A stretch of 64,000 nt of DNA from JANWVO01 sp037446555 (GCA_037446555.1 JBBIIK010000021.1:4593-68592), one strand, 5' to 3'; shown: positions 27,543 through 36,346, counted from the stretch's first letter. Numbers and translations are program-made. Notes: generated from the letters alone by a model not told the origin.

Positions 27543-28067
27543 GTGGATCTCAGGCAGATGGGCAGGCACATTCGCGCGCAGGCCTCCATGGCGGCCGGGC
27601 GGGCGCCCGTGGTGAGTTGCCATGTGGATCTGGAAAGCACGAGTTGGCGCGGCGAGTTCGACGAACGGGCCGCCGCGCTAAGCGCCGCCTTCCCGCCCGG
27701 AGAGGGCCGGCGGTGCTTCGAACAGGCCTTGGGGCGGATCCGGATGTACCTTCGCCGCCCCAGGACCCTCGGCGCCAGGGGTCTGGCTTTGTTCGCGCGT
27801 GGAGGAGTGGAGCCCTTCTTCCTGCCGCTGGAGTTCCGTCTGCCCGTTCCCTCCTGCCTGGAAGTCGGCCGGTTCCCACACATCTACCGGCTGGTGGCTT
27901 TGAGGGACAACTTCAACCGTTTTGCGGTACTGGTCTGCACGGGCGATGCTCTCCGCGTTCTGGGAGTGAGCATGGGCGACGTGGCCCACCAGATCTGCGA
28001 CCGCCGGCCGGAGAGCGCCCGCCGCGCCGTGCGCAATCCGGAGAGGCATACCAGCCTGGTCCGATGA
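27543..28067 (+). CDS. Bacterial eRF1-like (baeRF) protein, N-terminal part
   Basis: A 174-residue protein starting at GTG 27543 behind GAGGGCGG. It resembles the N-terminal domain of bacterial archaeo-eukaryotic release-factor-like (baeRF) proteins: an amphipathic start (RQMGRHIRAQASMAAGRAPVVS), GLALFARGGVEPFFLPLEF, and the RFPHIYRLVALRDNFNRFAVLVCTGDALRVLGVSMG strand pattern. Such proteins are thought to act on ribosomes or peptidyl-tRNA. Here the chain stops, and the central and C-terminal parts are in the next gene, whose ATG overlaps this stop (ATGA). A one-base frameshift in an originally single gene is the alternative. Confidence 0.65.
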   Translation: MDLRQMGRHIRAQASMAAGRAPVVSCHVDLESTSWRGEFDERAAALSAAFPPGEGRRCFEQALGRIRMYLRRPRTLGARGLALFARGGVEPFFLPLEFRLPVPSCLEVGRFPHIYRLVALRDNFNRFAVLVCTGDALRVLGVSMGDVAHQICDRRPESARRAVRNPERHTSLVR

Positions 28068-28681
28068 GGCGGATTCTGGCCGATGGCGTCGCGGTTCTCG
28101 AGTCCTTCATGCGCCATGGCGGATACAGTCACCTGATCCTGGCGGGCGATCCGAAGTGGCTGGCCCTGGCCCGGCAATTGATGCCGCGGCACATGACCGC
28201 CCGCATCTGGGACGTTGTGCCTGCGGGCGCGGGGGACGCCCTGATGGACGTGGTGCGGGCGGCAGCCATCTCATTTGCCGACCGCGAGGAAGAGGAGCCG
28301 GCGGCCACCGTGGAGTGGCTTTGCGAGGGGCTGGAAAGCGAGGGGTGGGCGGTCTCCGGCCTGCAGGCCTCGCAGGAGGCGCTGCGTAAAGGCGCGGCCG
28401 AGTGTCTGATTCTCGACGAGCACTTCTGTCCGGAACCCGTGCGCGTCTGCACCGGCTGCGGCCGCCGGTCGAGGCCGGAAGGCCCGCAATTCATCTGCCC
28501 CTCCTGCGGCAAGGGGCTCTGCCTGCCCCGTGACGAACGGGAAGCGCTGGTGCGCGCCGCTGTTTTTTCCGGAGCGCACATCGAAATCGTCAACCACAGC
28601 GACGCCCTGATGCGCCCAGGCGGCGTCGGCTGCCTGCTGCGCACGGCGCCCGACCGCTTCCTGCGCCGCGCCGCCGCCTGA
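28064..28681 (+). CDS. Bacterial eRF1-like protein, central and C-terminal part with zinc ribbon
   Basis: A 205-residue protein matching eRF1 domains 2 and 3 of baeRF proteins: GGYSHLILAGDPKWLALARQL and HMTARIWDVVPAG, then TVEWLCEGLESEG and a C-terminal L7Ae-like domain ending FSGAHIEIVNHSDALMRPGGVG. Inserted in that last domain is a CTGCGRR...CPSCGKG zinc ribbon, as in archaeal aRF1-type domain 3. No GGQ-like motif is obvious, so peptide release chemistry is not established. It overlaps the preceding gene by 4 bp, which should couple translation and allow the two chains to assemble. Confidence 0.65.
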   Translation: MRRILADGVAVLESFMRHGGYSHLILAGDPKWLALARQLMPRHMTARIWDVVPAGAGDALMDVVRAAAISFADREEEEPAATVEWLCEGLESEGWAVSGLQASQEALRKGAAECLILDEHFCPEPVRVCTGCGRRSRPEGPQFICPSCGKGLCLPRDEREALVRAAVFSGAHIEIVNHSDALMRPGGVGCLLRTAPDRFLRRAAA

Positions 28682-28697
28682 GGGGCTGCCCACCGAG

Positions 28698-31352
28698 TCA
28701 GGTTCGTCTGGCGCCGGCGCCCGCCGGTAGCGCCCCGGCCAGAGAGGCGTGGATCTCGCGGGCGGCGCGCATTCCCTCGGCCACCGCTTGAACGACGGTG
28801 ACGCCGCCGTTGACCAGATCCCCGGCGGCCCAGACGCGATCACGCGAGGTTTGCAGCGAACCCTGCCGAGTGGCCACGGTGCCCTGGCGAGTGAAGTCGA
28901 CTCCTGATAGTGCTGCGCGGACCGAGTCATCCACGCTTTGGCCCAACGCTTCCACCACGACTTCGCAAGGCAACACGTGTTCGGTGCCGGGGATCAACTC
29001 CGGACGGCGGCGGCCCGATTCGTCCGGCTCGCCCAGGCGGGTGCGCGCCACGCGGAGCCCGGCGAGGCGGCCCCCGGCGTCCGAAACATAATCGAGCGGT
29101 TGTGTCAGAACCAGGAAATGCACGCCGGCGCGCACGGCGGCGTCGCGCTCTGCGGGCCACGCCGGCATCTCGGCGAACGAGCGGCGGTAGACAAGATACA
29201 CGTCCCGTGCTCCCGCGCGGAGGGCGGACAGAGCCGCATCGATGGCAGTATTGCCACCCCCGAGGACCGCCGCCGCGCCGGAGATGCGCCAGCCGCCGTG
29301 CTTGGCAAGACGCAAGAATTCGAGCGCGCCGAAGACGCCCTCGCGCGGGCGGGACGCACCGGGCAGAGGAACCGAGCGGTTCAGCCCCAGAGCCAGCAGC
29401 ACGGCGCTGTAGCCTTCCGCGAGCAGGGAATCGAGCGTGTTCGAACCATTCATCTCGAACTGACGGCGCTCAATGGCGCCCGCGGCGATCAGCGCATCCT
29501 CGAGCTCGCGCCGCAGGACGTCGTCCGGCAGGCGGTCCAGCGGGATCGTTGCCCGCGCCACGCCGCCGGGGGCCGGTTCGCGGTCGAGCAGCGTGACGGA
29601 GTGGCCGAAGCCCGCCAGCGTGACTGCCGCTGCGACGCCCGCCGCCCCCGCGCCGATCACTGCCACGCGCACGCCCGTGGGCTCCGGCAGCGGACGAGGA
29701 ACGCGGCTCCATCCTTCCTCCAGCGCCAGGCGCGACACCCAGCGCTGCAGGTGGCGGATGGGCACGGGCTCGGAGTAGTGCTCGTTGATGCACCCCGACT
29801 CGCACAGCGTCTCGGAAGGGCACACGTACCCGCAGACGGCCGCGAGAACATTCGCCTCGCGAATTGTTTCATAGGCGTCGCGGTAGCGGCCTTCCGTGAT
29901 CGCCTGAATGAACCTCGGCACGTTTACTCCGGCCGGGCATTTGGGCACGCATGTGGGGTCGCTGCACTGGCGGCAGGAGGCGGCCTCCTTGCGGATGGTA
30001 TCCAGCGCCTCGGCGCGGCCGGCCTTGTAGATGGGCTCGTAGATGGCCGCGTCGCGCGGCACGCAGCCTGAGCGCCCGCCGTCGCGCATGATCTGGGTGC
30101 AGGCGGAGCAGGCCACGCAGACGCGTTCCGGATCGAGCGGGCGGCCAGCGAGCACTTCCCGCGGGAAGTCAGGGTAGGCGAAGGCCATGCGCCCGCCTCC
30201 CACCAGGGAAACCCAGCCGCGCGAGACCGCCGCGGCGGCCACGTGCGGCAGGAATTGCCGGAGCCAGGAATACCCGCCGCCGACGACCGGCAGGTTCGGA
30301 TATGCCTGCTGGATTTCGCGAACAATGTGAAGAAATCGCGCCACCCCTTCCAGTGGATGCTCCGGCGGCAGGGGCGCGCCTGCCACGGGCAGGTCGAACG
30401 GGCGGTTCACATAGGGGTTGAAATACGGATTGCCGATGGTGATGTTGACGAGCGGCGCTCCCTGCTCCCGCAGCCAGCCGACCAGGCGGAGAGGTTCACT
30501 GAGATCCGGCCCGTCGCTACCGTCGGGCGCCATGCCCCAGCCGTAGGGGTGCGGCATGGCGTCATAGGCGTTCATGCGCGTGGTGACGGCGATGTCCGGG
30601 ACGAGGCCCCGGATCTTCGCGACCACATTGCGGAAGAAGCGCGTGCGGTTGTCGAATTCCGGCCCTCCGTAGCGGGAGTTCTCCCGGGTGAAGGAGGCAT
30701 GGAGTTCACTGATCAGATAGCGGTGGCAAGCCTTGACGTCCACCGCGTCGAAGCCCGCCTCGAGCGCGCAGCGCGCGGCTTCGACGTAAATGTCTTCCAG
30801 GCGCTCCAACTCCTCGTCCGCGATCAGCGGATAGTCCGGCGGGAGCCCCATCGCGGGATCGAGGAATTTCGAATGATGGGCAATCACCGGCTGCGGTTTT
30901 CGACCGGGCTTTGAATATCGCCCCGAATGCGTGAGCTGAAGGACGAACACCGGGCGATGAGAAGGGCCCATCGTCTCCGCTGCAGCGCGCCGGGCGTCTT
31001 CGAGCATCCGGGCGAACTCGCCTGTGTTGGCGGAATGGATCCAAAGCTGCTTGGGGTTGGCGCGCCCTTCCGGGACCACGGCGCACGCCTCCACCCACAG
31101 CAGCCCGGCGCCGCCTGCCGCGAACCGGCGGTAGCGGCGGAAAGTAAGCTCGTCGGGCGCGCCGTTGGCGGTTCCGTCGCAGCCCTCCATCGGGAGAACC
31201 ACAAAGCGGTTTGGCAGCCGGAAGACGCCGCAATCGAGAGGCTCGCCAAGAGGCGACAAGTCCTGCGCGAGCGGAATCTCAAGCCCGAGCCGTTCGATGT
31301 CGCGCGCAAGCTCCTCGGGCGCGTGGTAGTGGAATGGCTGGTGGGAAAGCAT
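28698..31352 (-). CDS. Old Yellow Enzyme/GltD-type fusion flavoprotein
   Basis: An 884-residue redox enzyme. The first about 430 residues are an OYE-family FMN barrel (VVLPMEGCDG, QLTHSGRYS, DAVDVKACHRYLISELHASFTREN, VSLVGGGRM), followed by an iron-sulfur cysteine set CVACSAC...SGC. Then comes a GltD/dihydropyrimidine-dehydrogenase-type segment with CRQCSDPTCVPKCPAG and CGYVCPSETLCESGC (two more Fe4S4 sites) and an FAD/NAD(P)H domain with GAGAAGVAAA and GGGNTAID. Electrons would pass from NAD(P)H through FAD and iron-sulfur clusters to FMN. The substrate is probably an activated enone or enoyl compound. It is downstream of an acyl-CoA synthetase on the same strand. Start is uncertain: ATG 31352 is chosen, GTG 31379 is possible. 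Confidence 0.87.
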   Translation of the reverse strand: MLSHQPFHYHAPEELARDIERLGLEIPLAQDLSPLGEPLDCGVFRLPNRFVVLPMEGCDGTANGAPDELTFRRYRRFAAGGAGLLWVEACAVVPEGRANPKQLWIHSANTGEFARMLEDARRAAAETMGPSHRPVFVLQLTHSGRYSKPGRKPQPVIAHHSKFLDPAMGLPPDYPLIADEELERLEDIYVEAARCALEAGFDAVDVKACHRYLISELHASFTRENSRYGGPEFDNRTRFFRNVVAKIRGLVPDIAVTTRMNAYDAMPHPYGWGMAPDGSDGPDLSEPLRLVGWLREQGAPLVNITIGNPYFNPYVNRPFDLPVAGAPLPPEHPLEGVARFLHIVREIQQAYPNLPVVGGGYSWLRQFLPHVAAAAVSRGWVSLVGGGRMAFAYPDFPREVLAGRPLDPERVCVACSACTQIMRDGGRSGCVPRDAAIYEPIYKAGRAEALDTIRKEAASCRQCSDPTCVPKCPAGVNVPRFIQAITEGRYRDAYETIREANVLAAVCGYVCPSETLCESGCINEHYSEPVPIRHLQRWVSRLALEEGWSRVPRPLPEPTGVRVAVIGAGAAGVAAAVTLAGFGHSVTLLDREPAPGGVARATIPLDRLPDDVLRRELEDALIAAGAIERRQFEMNGSNTLDSLLAEGYSAVLLALGLNRSVPLPGASRPREGVFGALEFLRLAKHGGWRISGAAAVLGGGNTAIDAALSALRAGARDVYLVYRRSFAEMPAWPAERDAAVRAGVHFLVLTQPLDYVSDAGGRLAGLRVARTRLGEPDESGRRRPELIPGTEHVLPCEVVVEALGQSVDDSVRAALSGVDFTRQGTVATRQGSLQTSRDRVWAAGDLVNGGVTVVQAVAEGMRAAREIHASLAGALPAGAGARRT

Positions 31353-31469
31353 GGGGCCGGTGGGCCGCAGGCCGGTCACGACGGCAACACGGCCACTACA
31401 AGCATATCAGATGGAAAAGTCGGAAATGGCGGCAGCCAAGCGGCCGCACCGTCAGCTTTGCAGAGGAAA

Positions 31470-33104
31470 TCAATCCTCGATCATTTCCGACTTCCAGCGG
31501 CCGCGATTCTGGAGCAGGCGCACTTCTTCCAGGGCCATCTCTTTCAGCCGCAGCGTGTCCACCTTGGCCACGCGGTTCAGAGGCATCTGGCCGGGTTCGA
31601 GAATCACGTAGTGCAACGGGCGTTTGTAGGAGGTCAGCGCGCGCGCATGGCGGCGCAGCTCGGATTCGGCCAGTTCCACGCCGGGCTTCTTCTCGACAAA
31701 GGCGACGATTGCTTCCACCCAGACGGGATGCGGCACGCCGGCGACGCCGCAGGAGGCAACCTTGTCCGAAAGCTGGCAAATATGGTCCTCGACGTCGCCC
31801 GGGAAGACCTGATAGCCGGCGGGCTTGATCACCCATTTGGCGCGCCCGTTGAAGTGCAGGCCCTGCGCGTCCGCCCAGCCCATGTCGCCCGTGTAGAGCC
31901 AGCCGTCCGTGGAGATCGTGCGCCGCGTGGCCTCGTCGTCGTTCAGGTATCCGGCGAATGTCTGCGGGCCGCGGAAGCACACATGCCCGATCTCCCCGGG
32001 CGGCAATTCCGCTCCGGCGGTGCCGTCCTCGCGCATCGGCTCGCGGATCGACATCGGATAAATCGGCGCGGCATGACCGAGGCTGGCAGCGATGGCCTCG
32101 ACGTCGCCGCTGACAGGCGTGTAGGTGCAGAATCCCGAAGTCTCCGTGAGCCCAAGCCCGGTGCCGATGCGCGGCGCCATGGCGCGGAGCTTCTCCAGAA
32201 ACGGGCGGGGCACGCTCTGTCCTCCATAGACGGCGATCTCCAGCGAGCGCAGGTCGCGCTCGGCATAGCTGGAGTGACGCCACTCCATGAGAAACATGGC
32301 GGGGATCTGCCCGAGCAGCCTCACCTGATAGCGTTCGACCGCCTCCAGCGTCTTGCCGGGATCGAAGATTTCCAGCGTCACTGCCGTGCCGCCCCAGAAC
32401 AGCGTGGTCATGAGCAGCTCCGACTGGCAGCCGACATGCGACGGCGGCAGATGCACCATCACGCGGGAAGCCTCGAATTCAAAGGCCGTTCCGAGGCAGT
32501 AGTTCTGCGCCGTGATGCCGAGATGCGTGAGCAGCGCCGCCTTGGGGCTGCCCGTGGAGCCGGTGGTGAAGATCACCTGCACGCCGTCGCCGGGGCCGAT
32601 TTCCGGCAGCGGCGCCTGCGGAGCATCCTGTGCCGCCCGTGCGATGAACTCGTGCATGGAAGAGGCATCGAAGAAGTGTTCCGGCGAGGGGGCATCTGCC
32701 GGCAGGCCGTAGGGCAGCGCTGTCGCGTAGCCGCGTGCGTTCGCCATGCGCAGGCTGCGTGCCGTCTCGGTGGGGGACAGCCGCAGATCCAGCGGCACGT
32801 GGATCACGCCCGCCAGAAAGCAGCCGTACTCGAGCACGATGTGATCGTCCGAGAGGGGCAGGGAAGTGGCGAAGCAATCGCCCTTGCGGTAGCCCGCCCG
32901 TGCGAGCGCCCGGGCGACAGCCGCTGACCGCTCCGCGAGCTGCCGGTAGGTCAACGACGTGCCGCGTGTGGCGTTCAGCACGGCGGGCGTGTCCGGCGCG
33001 CGCTCCGCCCAGTGGGCGACGACGCCGCCGAGGGTGTGCAGAGCGCCGAAGCGCGTCTCGAAATCGATCCACGTGCAGTCCCGAAAGGTCATCTTCGATA
33101 TCAT
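31470..33104 (-). CDS. AMP-forming acyl-CoA synthetase/ligase (ANL superfamily)
   Basis: A 544-residue adenylating enzyme. The P-loop-like A3 motif is FTTGSTGSPKAA, A5 is GLGLTETSGF, A7 is TGDMGW, A8 surrounds GRAKWVIKPAGYQVFP, and a catalytic lysine lies in LNRVAKVD near the C-terminus. It should activate a carboxylic acid as acyl-AMP and then acyl-CoA. The acid cannot be read from sequence; the downstream OYE fusion suggests an unsaturated substrate. Start ATG 33104 faces the next gene's GTG at only 9 bp distance, so the promoter must lie inside the opposite gene. Confidence 0.88.
   Translation of the reverse strand: MISKMTFRDCTWIDFETRFGALHTLGGVVAHWAERAPDTPAVLNATRGTSLTYRQLAERSAAVARALARAGYRKGDCFATSLPLSDDHIVLEYGCFLAGVIHVPLDLRLSPTETARSLRMANARGYATALPYGLPADAPSPEHFFDASSMHEFIARAAQDAPQAPLPEIGPGDGVQVIFTTGSTGSPKAALLTHLGITAQNYCLGTAFEFEASRVMVHLPPSHVGCQSELLMTTLFWGGTAVTLEIFDPGKTLEAVERYQVRLLGQIPAMFLMEWRHSSYAERDLRSLEIAVYGGQSVPRPFLEKLRAMAPRIGTGLGLTETSGFCTYTPVSGDVEAIAASLGHAAPIYPMSIREPMREDGTAGAELPPGEIGHVCFRGPQTFAGYLNDDEATRRTISTDGWLYTGDMGWADAQGLHFNGRAKWVIKPAGYQVFPGDVEDHICQLSDKVASCGVAGVPHPVWVEAIVAFVEKKPGVELAESELRRHARALTSYKRPLHYVILEPGQMPLNRVAKVDTLRLKEMALEEVRLLQNRGRWKSEMIED
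33099..33104 (+). promoter_or_regulatory. Candidate -10 box (TATCAT) inside a start-to-start junction
   Basis: TATCAT overlaps the acyl-CoA synthetase start codon on the other strand and ends 9 nt before the GTG of the rightward gene. Transcription would begin about 3 nt before that GTG. The same hexamer is used symmetrically at 47680. Confidence 0.35.
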
Positions 33105-33113
33105 CTACGAGCA

Positions 33114-34037
33114 GTGATCCGCGTTGCAATTGCTCTGTGTTGTCTTCCCGCCGCTGTGGCGCAGCCTTTCCTCTTCACTTCGTTTCGCGGCAATGGCGAG
33201 ACGGGCGTGTATTTCGCTGTCTCGGAGGACGGCTACCGCTGGACGCCCGTGCGTGGCGATCAACCCGTCGTGCCGCCCCGGATTCCCGGCATGCTGATGC
33301 GCGATCCGTTCCTCGTCCGCGGACCGGACGGCCGCTGGCACATGCTCTGGACCACGGGCTGGACCCGTCTCAAAGAGGACGGTTCGCTGACCATCGGTTA
33401 TGCGGGTTCGGCGGATCTGGCCACATGGTCCGAACAGCGGCGCATTCCCATTCCGCTGGAGGGCGCGCGCAACGCATGGGCGCCGGAGATGGTCTGGGAT
33501 GAGAAACAGAAAGAGTGGATCGTGTTTTGGGCCAGCACGATTCCGGGGCGTTTCCCCGAAGGCGACGAGAGCGGCGGCTCGGGTTACAACCATCGCATCT
33601 GGGCCATGCGCACGCGGGATTTCGAGTCATTCACCCGGCCGGAGTTGTTCTTCGACCCGGGCTTCAACGTCATCGATTCGACCATCGTGCGCGCCGGGCG
33701 GCGCTGGCTGATGGTGTTCAAGGACGAGCGCCGGGACCCGCTCAAGAAGAACTTGCGGCTCGCATGGGCCTCGAGACCCGCGGGGCCCTGGCGCGCCGAG
33801 GCGGAAACTTTCTCGAAAGCGTGGATCGAGGGGCCGTCTGTGATTCGGGCGGGGAGGGACTGGCTCATCTACTTCGATCACTACGGCAAGCCGCAGCACT
33901 ATGGCGCCTACCGCACGCGGGACTGGCAGACGTTCGAGGACATCACGCAAAGAGTGCAGTTCCCGCCGGGTCACCGCCACGGCACGGTCGTGCGCATCAG
34001 CCGGCAGGACAAGGAGAGGCTGTCCAGGCTGCAGTAA
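33114..34037 (+). CDS. Secreted GH43/GH32-like five-bladed propeller enzyme
   Basis: A 307-residue exported protein. GTG 33114 opens a signal peptide (VIRVAIALCCLPAAVAQ). The mature part shows repeated blades typical of clan GH-F/GH-J enzymes: MLMRDPFLVRGPDGRWHMLWT (candidate catalytic Asp), NAWAPEMVWDEKQKEWIVFW, VIDSTIVRAGRRWLMVFKDE and WIEGPSVIRAGRDWLIYFD (candidate catalytic Glu). Substrate is not determined; arabinan, xylan or fructan fragments are typical of the clan. It is convergent with a GH29 fucosidase. Confidence 0.78.
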   Translation: MIRVAIALCCLPAAVAQPFLFTSFRGNGETGVYFAVSEDGYRWTPVRGDQPVVPPRIPGMLMRDPFLVRGPDGRWHMLWTTGWTRLKEDGSLTIGYAGSADLATWSEQRRIPIPLEGARNAWAPEMVWDEKQKEWIVFWASTIPGRFPEGDESGGSGYNHRIWAMRTRDFESFTRPELFFDPGFNVIDSTIVRAGRRWLMVFKDERRDPLKKNLRLAWASRPAGPWRAEAETFSKAWIEGPSVIRAGRDWLIYFDHYGKPQHYGAYRTRDWQTFEDITQRVQFPPGHRHGTVVRISRQDKERLSRLQ

Positions 34038-34043
34038 GCGCGG

Positions 34044-35297
34044 CTACCGCCGTCCGCTGAAGTGCGCCATCATCGGTTTCAGCCGCACAGGCCCAAGGCC
34101 GGCCGTGATCTCCACGCGCAACCTTATTGTCTCAACGGGGTCGAACAGCACGATCCGCTTGTAGCCGATCGTCGAGCCGCGCGCCACTTCCACCCATCGA
34201 TCTCCGCTCCATGCCTCCACCGTAAATGAGCGCACCATCTGTCCGTAGGTGAGGTCCTCCGCAAGGACGACGCGATCCACGAGCCGCCTTTGCGGCAAGT
34301 TCAGGATGTGCGGGTTGTGCGGGTCCGCCGCCGCCAGAGGCTTGCCGTAGATCCGCTGCACTTCGGCGCCGAATTCCGCGAGCCGCTGTGCGTCCACTTC
34401 CGGCAACAGGCCCCGGTTGTCCGGCGCGATGCCCAGCACAAGCTGCGCGCCGCGCCCGGCCGTCTTGTGGTAGATCTCCATCAGCTCCTCGAGGGACTTG
34501 AGCCGCTTTTCCGAATCCGGGTGCCAGAACCAGTGCCCGTGCCGCAGGGGCGTGTCGGCTTCCGCCGGGCGCCAGCGCAGGATGCCGTAATTGTCCACCA
34601 CGTTCCAGTTCTCCTCGTGGGCGAAGCCGCTCTCGTTGCCCACCCAGCGGATGTCGCCGTAGGGCATGAAATCCAGGCTGGCGAACAGCAGGGCGTTGGG
34701 CTGGTAAGTGCGCATGGTGCGGACGTAGCGGACGAAGTCGTATATGTGCCCTTCACTGCCCGCGCCGTCGAGCCAGAATTCGACCAGCGGCCCGTAGCGG
34801 GTGGCCAGTTCCGTCATCTGCGCGGCGTAGTAGTCGTCGTATTTCTTGTTGTCGGCGTAGCGCGGGTCATGGCGGTCCCACGGGGAGAGATAGATGCCGA
34901 AGCCGAGGCCATGCTTTCGGCACGCCTGTTCGACTTCGCGCACGACGTCTCCCTTGCCCTGCTTCCACGGGCTGCGCCGGACGCTGTAGTCGGTGTGGCG
35001 CGAGGGCCAGAGGCAGAAGCCATCGTGGTGCTTGGCGACCATGATCAGGTACTTTGCCCCGGCGGCTTTCGCCGCGCGGACCCACTGCTCGGCGTCGAGC
35101 TGTTTCGGATCGAAGACAGAAGGATTCGCGGTTCCGTCTCCCCACTCGCGGTCCATGAACGTGTTGGGGCCGAAATGGACGAGCACGCCGATTTCGAGTT
35201 CATGCCAGCCGAGCTGCTGCGGGCTGGGCCGCAGGTCGGCGAAGTTTTGCGCCAGAAGGGGGGCGAGAGCAAGCAGCAGTCCCGTGATGATTCTCAT
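34044..35297 (-). CDS. Exported GH29 alpha-L-fucosidase
   Basis: A 417-residue glycoside hydrolase. Signal peptide MRIITGLLLALAPLLAQ, then the GH29 barrel: H41 in VLVHFGPNTF, K89-H90-H91 in MVAKHHDGFCLW, YLSPWDRH, and the nucleophile D177 in VEFWLDGAG. The C-terminal 90 residues form a beta-sandwich. It releases alpha-linked L-fucose from glycans in the periplasm or outside. Subfamily B features (short loops, no obvious distal acid) suggest 1,3/1,4 specificity, but this is inference. A FucP-like transporter at 16.7 kb could import the product. Confidence 0.92.
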   Translation of the reverse strand: MRIITGLLLALAPLLAQNFADLRPSPQQLGWHELEIGVLVHFGPNTFMDREWGDGTANPSVFDPKQLDAEQWVRAAKAAGAKYLIMVAKHHDGFCLWPSRHTDYSVRRSPWKQGKGDVVREVEQACRKHGLGFGIYLSPWDRHDPRYADNKKYDDYYAAQMTELATRYGPLVEFWLDGAGSEGHIYDFVRYVRTMRTYQPNALLFASLDFMPYGDIRWVGNESGFAHEENWNVVDNYGILRWRPAEADTPLRHGHWFWHPDSEKRLKSLEELMEIYHKTAGRGAQLVLGIAPDNRGLLPEVDAQRLAEFGAEVQRIYGKPLAAADPHNPHILNLPQRRLVDRVVLAEDLTYGQMVRSFTVEAWSGDRWVEVARGSTIGYKRIVLFDPVETIRLRVEITAGLGPVRLKPMMAHFSGRR

Positions 35298-35455
35298 GCC
35301 GCGAGGCTATCACGGTCCGCCGGGGGCGCCGGGAGGATGAGCTGCGGAAGTTCCGGGGAAGCGCCGTCACACAGCAGGGCAGCGCGGAGATGCCCTGTCA
35401 CCGGCACGCCCGGGGGCGCGTCTCATCTACTGAAGGGCTCGCACCCCGCCGTTTT

Positions 35456-36337
35456 ATGATGAAGTGGACAGGCCGCCTCATGAAATTCCTTCCTCCGGCG
35501 TGGGCCGCCCTGCTTGTGGCGTGCGCCACAGGACTCGCCTCTGACGTGGAGCGGGCGCGCGCGCTTTTCGAGCGAGCCGAGTACCGGCAGGTGACCGGGC
35601 TGCTGAGAAGCTCACCGGAGCGTGAGACGCCCGAGGCGCAGTTCCTGGCAGGGCGGGCGTGGTATCAGCTGGGTGATTTCAAGCGCGCGGCGGAGGCGCT
35701 GTCGAAAGCTGCCGAGGCGCGTCCGAAGGATTCGAATGTGTGGCTCTGGCTGGGACGCGCGTGGGGGCGGCGGGCGGAGACGTCCAACTTCGTGGTGGCG
35801 CCCTCGTATGCATCCAAAGCGAGGCAATGCTTTGAGAAGGCAGTAGCGCTCGATCCCAGCAACAAGGAGGCGCTGAACGATCTGTTCTCCTACTATCTGG
35901 AAGCGCCGGGCTTCCTGGGAGGCGGAATGGAGAAGGCGCAGGCGTTGATCGGCAAGATCCGCGAGCTCGATCCCACGGAGGCGGAGTACGCGCTGGCGCA
36001 GATCGCAGAGAAAAAGAAGCAGTACGATCAGGCGGAAGGGCACCTCAGGCGCGCAGTGGAGCTGGCGCCGAAGCAGGTGGGGCGGCTGATCGATTTGGCA
36101 AAGTTTCTGGCGCGACGTGGCAAGGTGCAGGAGGCGGAGCGGACGATGGACTCGGCCGCGGCGCTTGAGCCCGCGTCTCCGAAAGTGATGTTTGCTCGCG
36201 CCGAGCTATACGTCAACACGCGACGCAACCCGCAGGAGGCGCGCCGGCTGCTAGAGGAGTATCTCAGGGCGCCGCTGACACCCGACGATCCGCCCCGGGA
36301 GGAAGCGCGGAAGCTGCTGGAGCGGATCGGGGGATAG
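35456..36337 (+). CDS. TPR lipoprotein
   Basis: A 293-residue protein with a lipoprotein signal: from ATG 35456 the lipobox LLVAC places the acylated cysteine at residue 23, the normal length. Starting at 35459 or 35480 would shorten the signal, the latter too much. The rest is tetratricopeptide repeats (LAGRAWYQLGDFKRAAEAL, AEYALAQIAEKKKQYDQAEGHLRRAVELAP, MFARAELYVNTRRNPQEARRLLEEYL). It probably scaffolds envelope complexes. It is 9 bp upstream of an FtsX-type permease and therefore likely in one operon with it and TolC. Confidence 0.8.
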   Translation: MMKWTGRLMKFLPPAWAALLVACATGLASDVERARALFERAEYRQVTGLLRSSPERETPEAQFLAGRAWYQLGDFKRAAEALSKAAEARPKDSNVWLWLGRAWGRRAETSNFVVAPSYASKARQCFEKAVALDPSNKEALNDLFSYYLEAPGFLGGGMEKAQALIGKIRELDPTEAEYALAQIAEKKKQYDQAEGHLRRAVELAPKQVGRLIDLAKFLARRGKVQEAERTMDSAAALEPASPKVMFARAELYVNTRRNPQEARRLLEEYLRAPLTPDDPPREEARKLLERIGG

Positions 36338-36346
36338 GTTCTCCGG

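Noticed and set aside
24875..27883. Long antisense frame across the kinase, NtrC and eRF1-like genes
   Set aside because: Crosses several clear genes on the other strand and has no recognisable domain; a shadow of GC-rich third positions.
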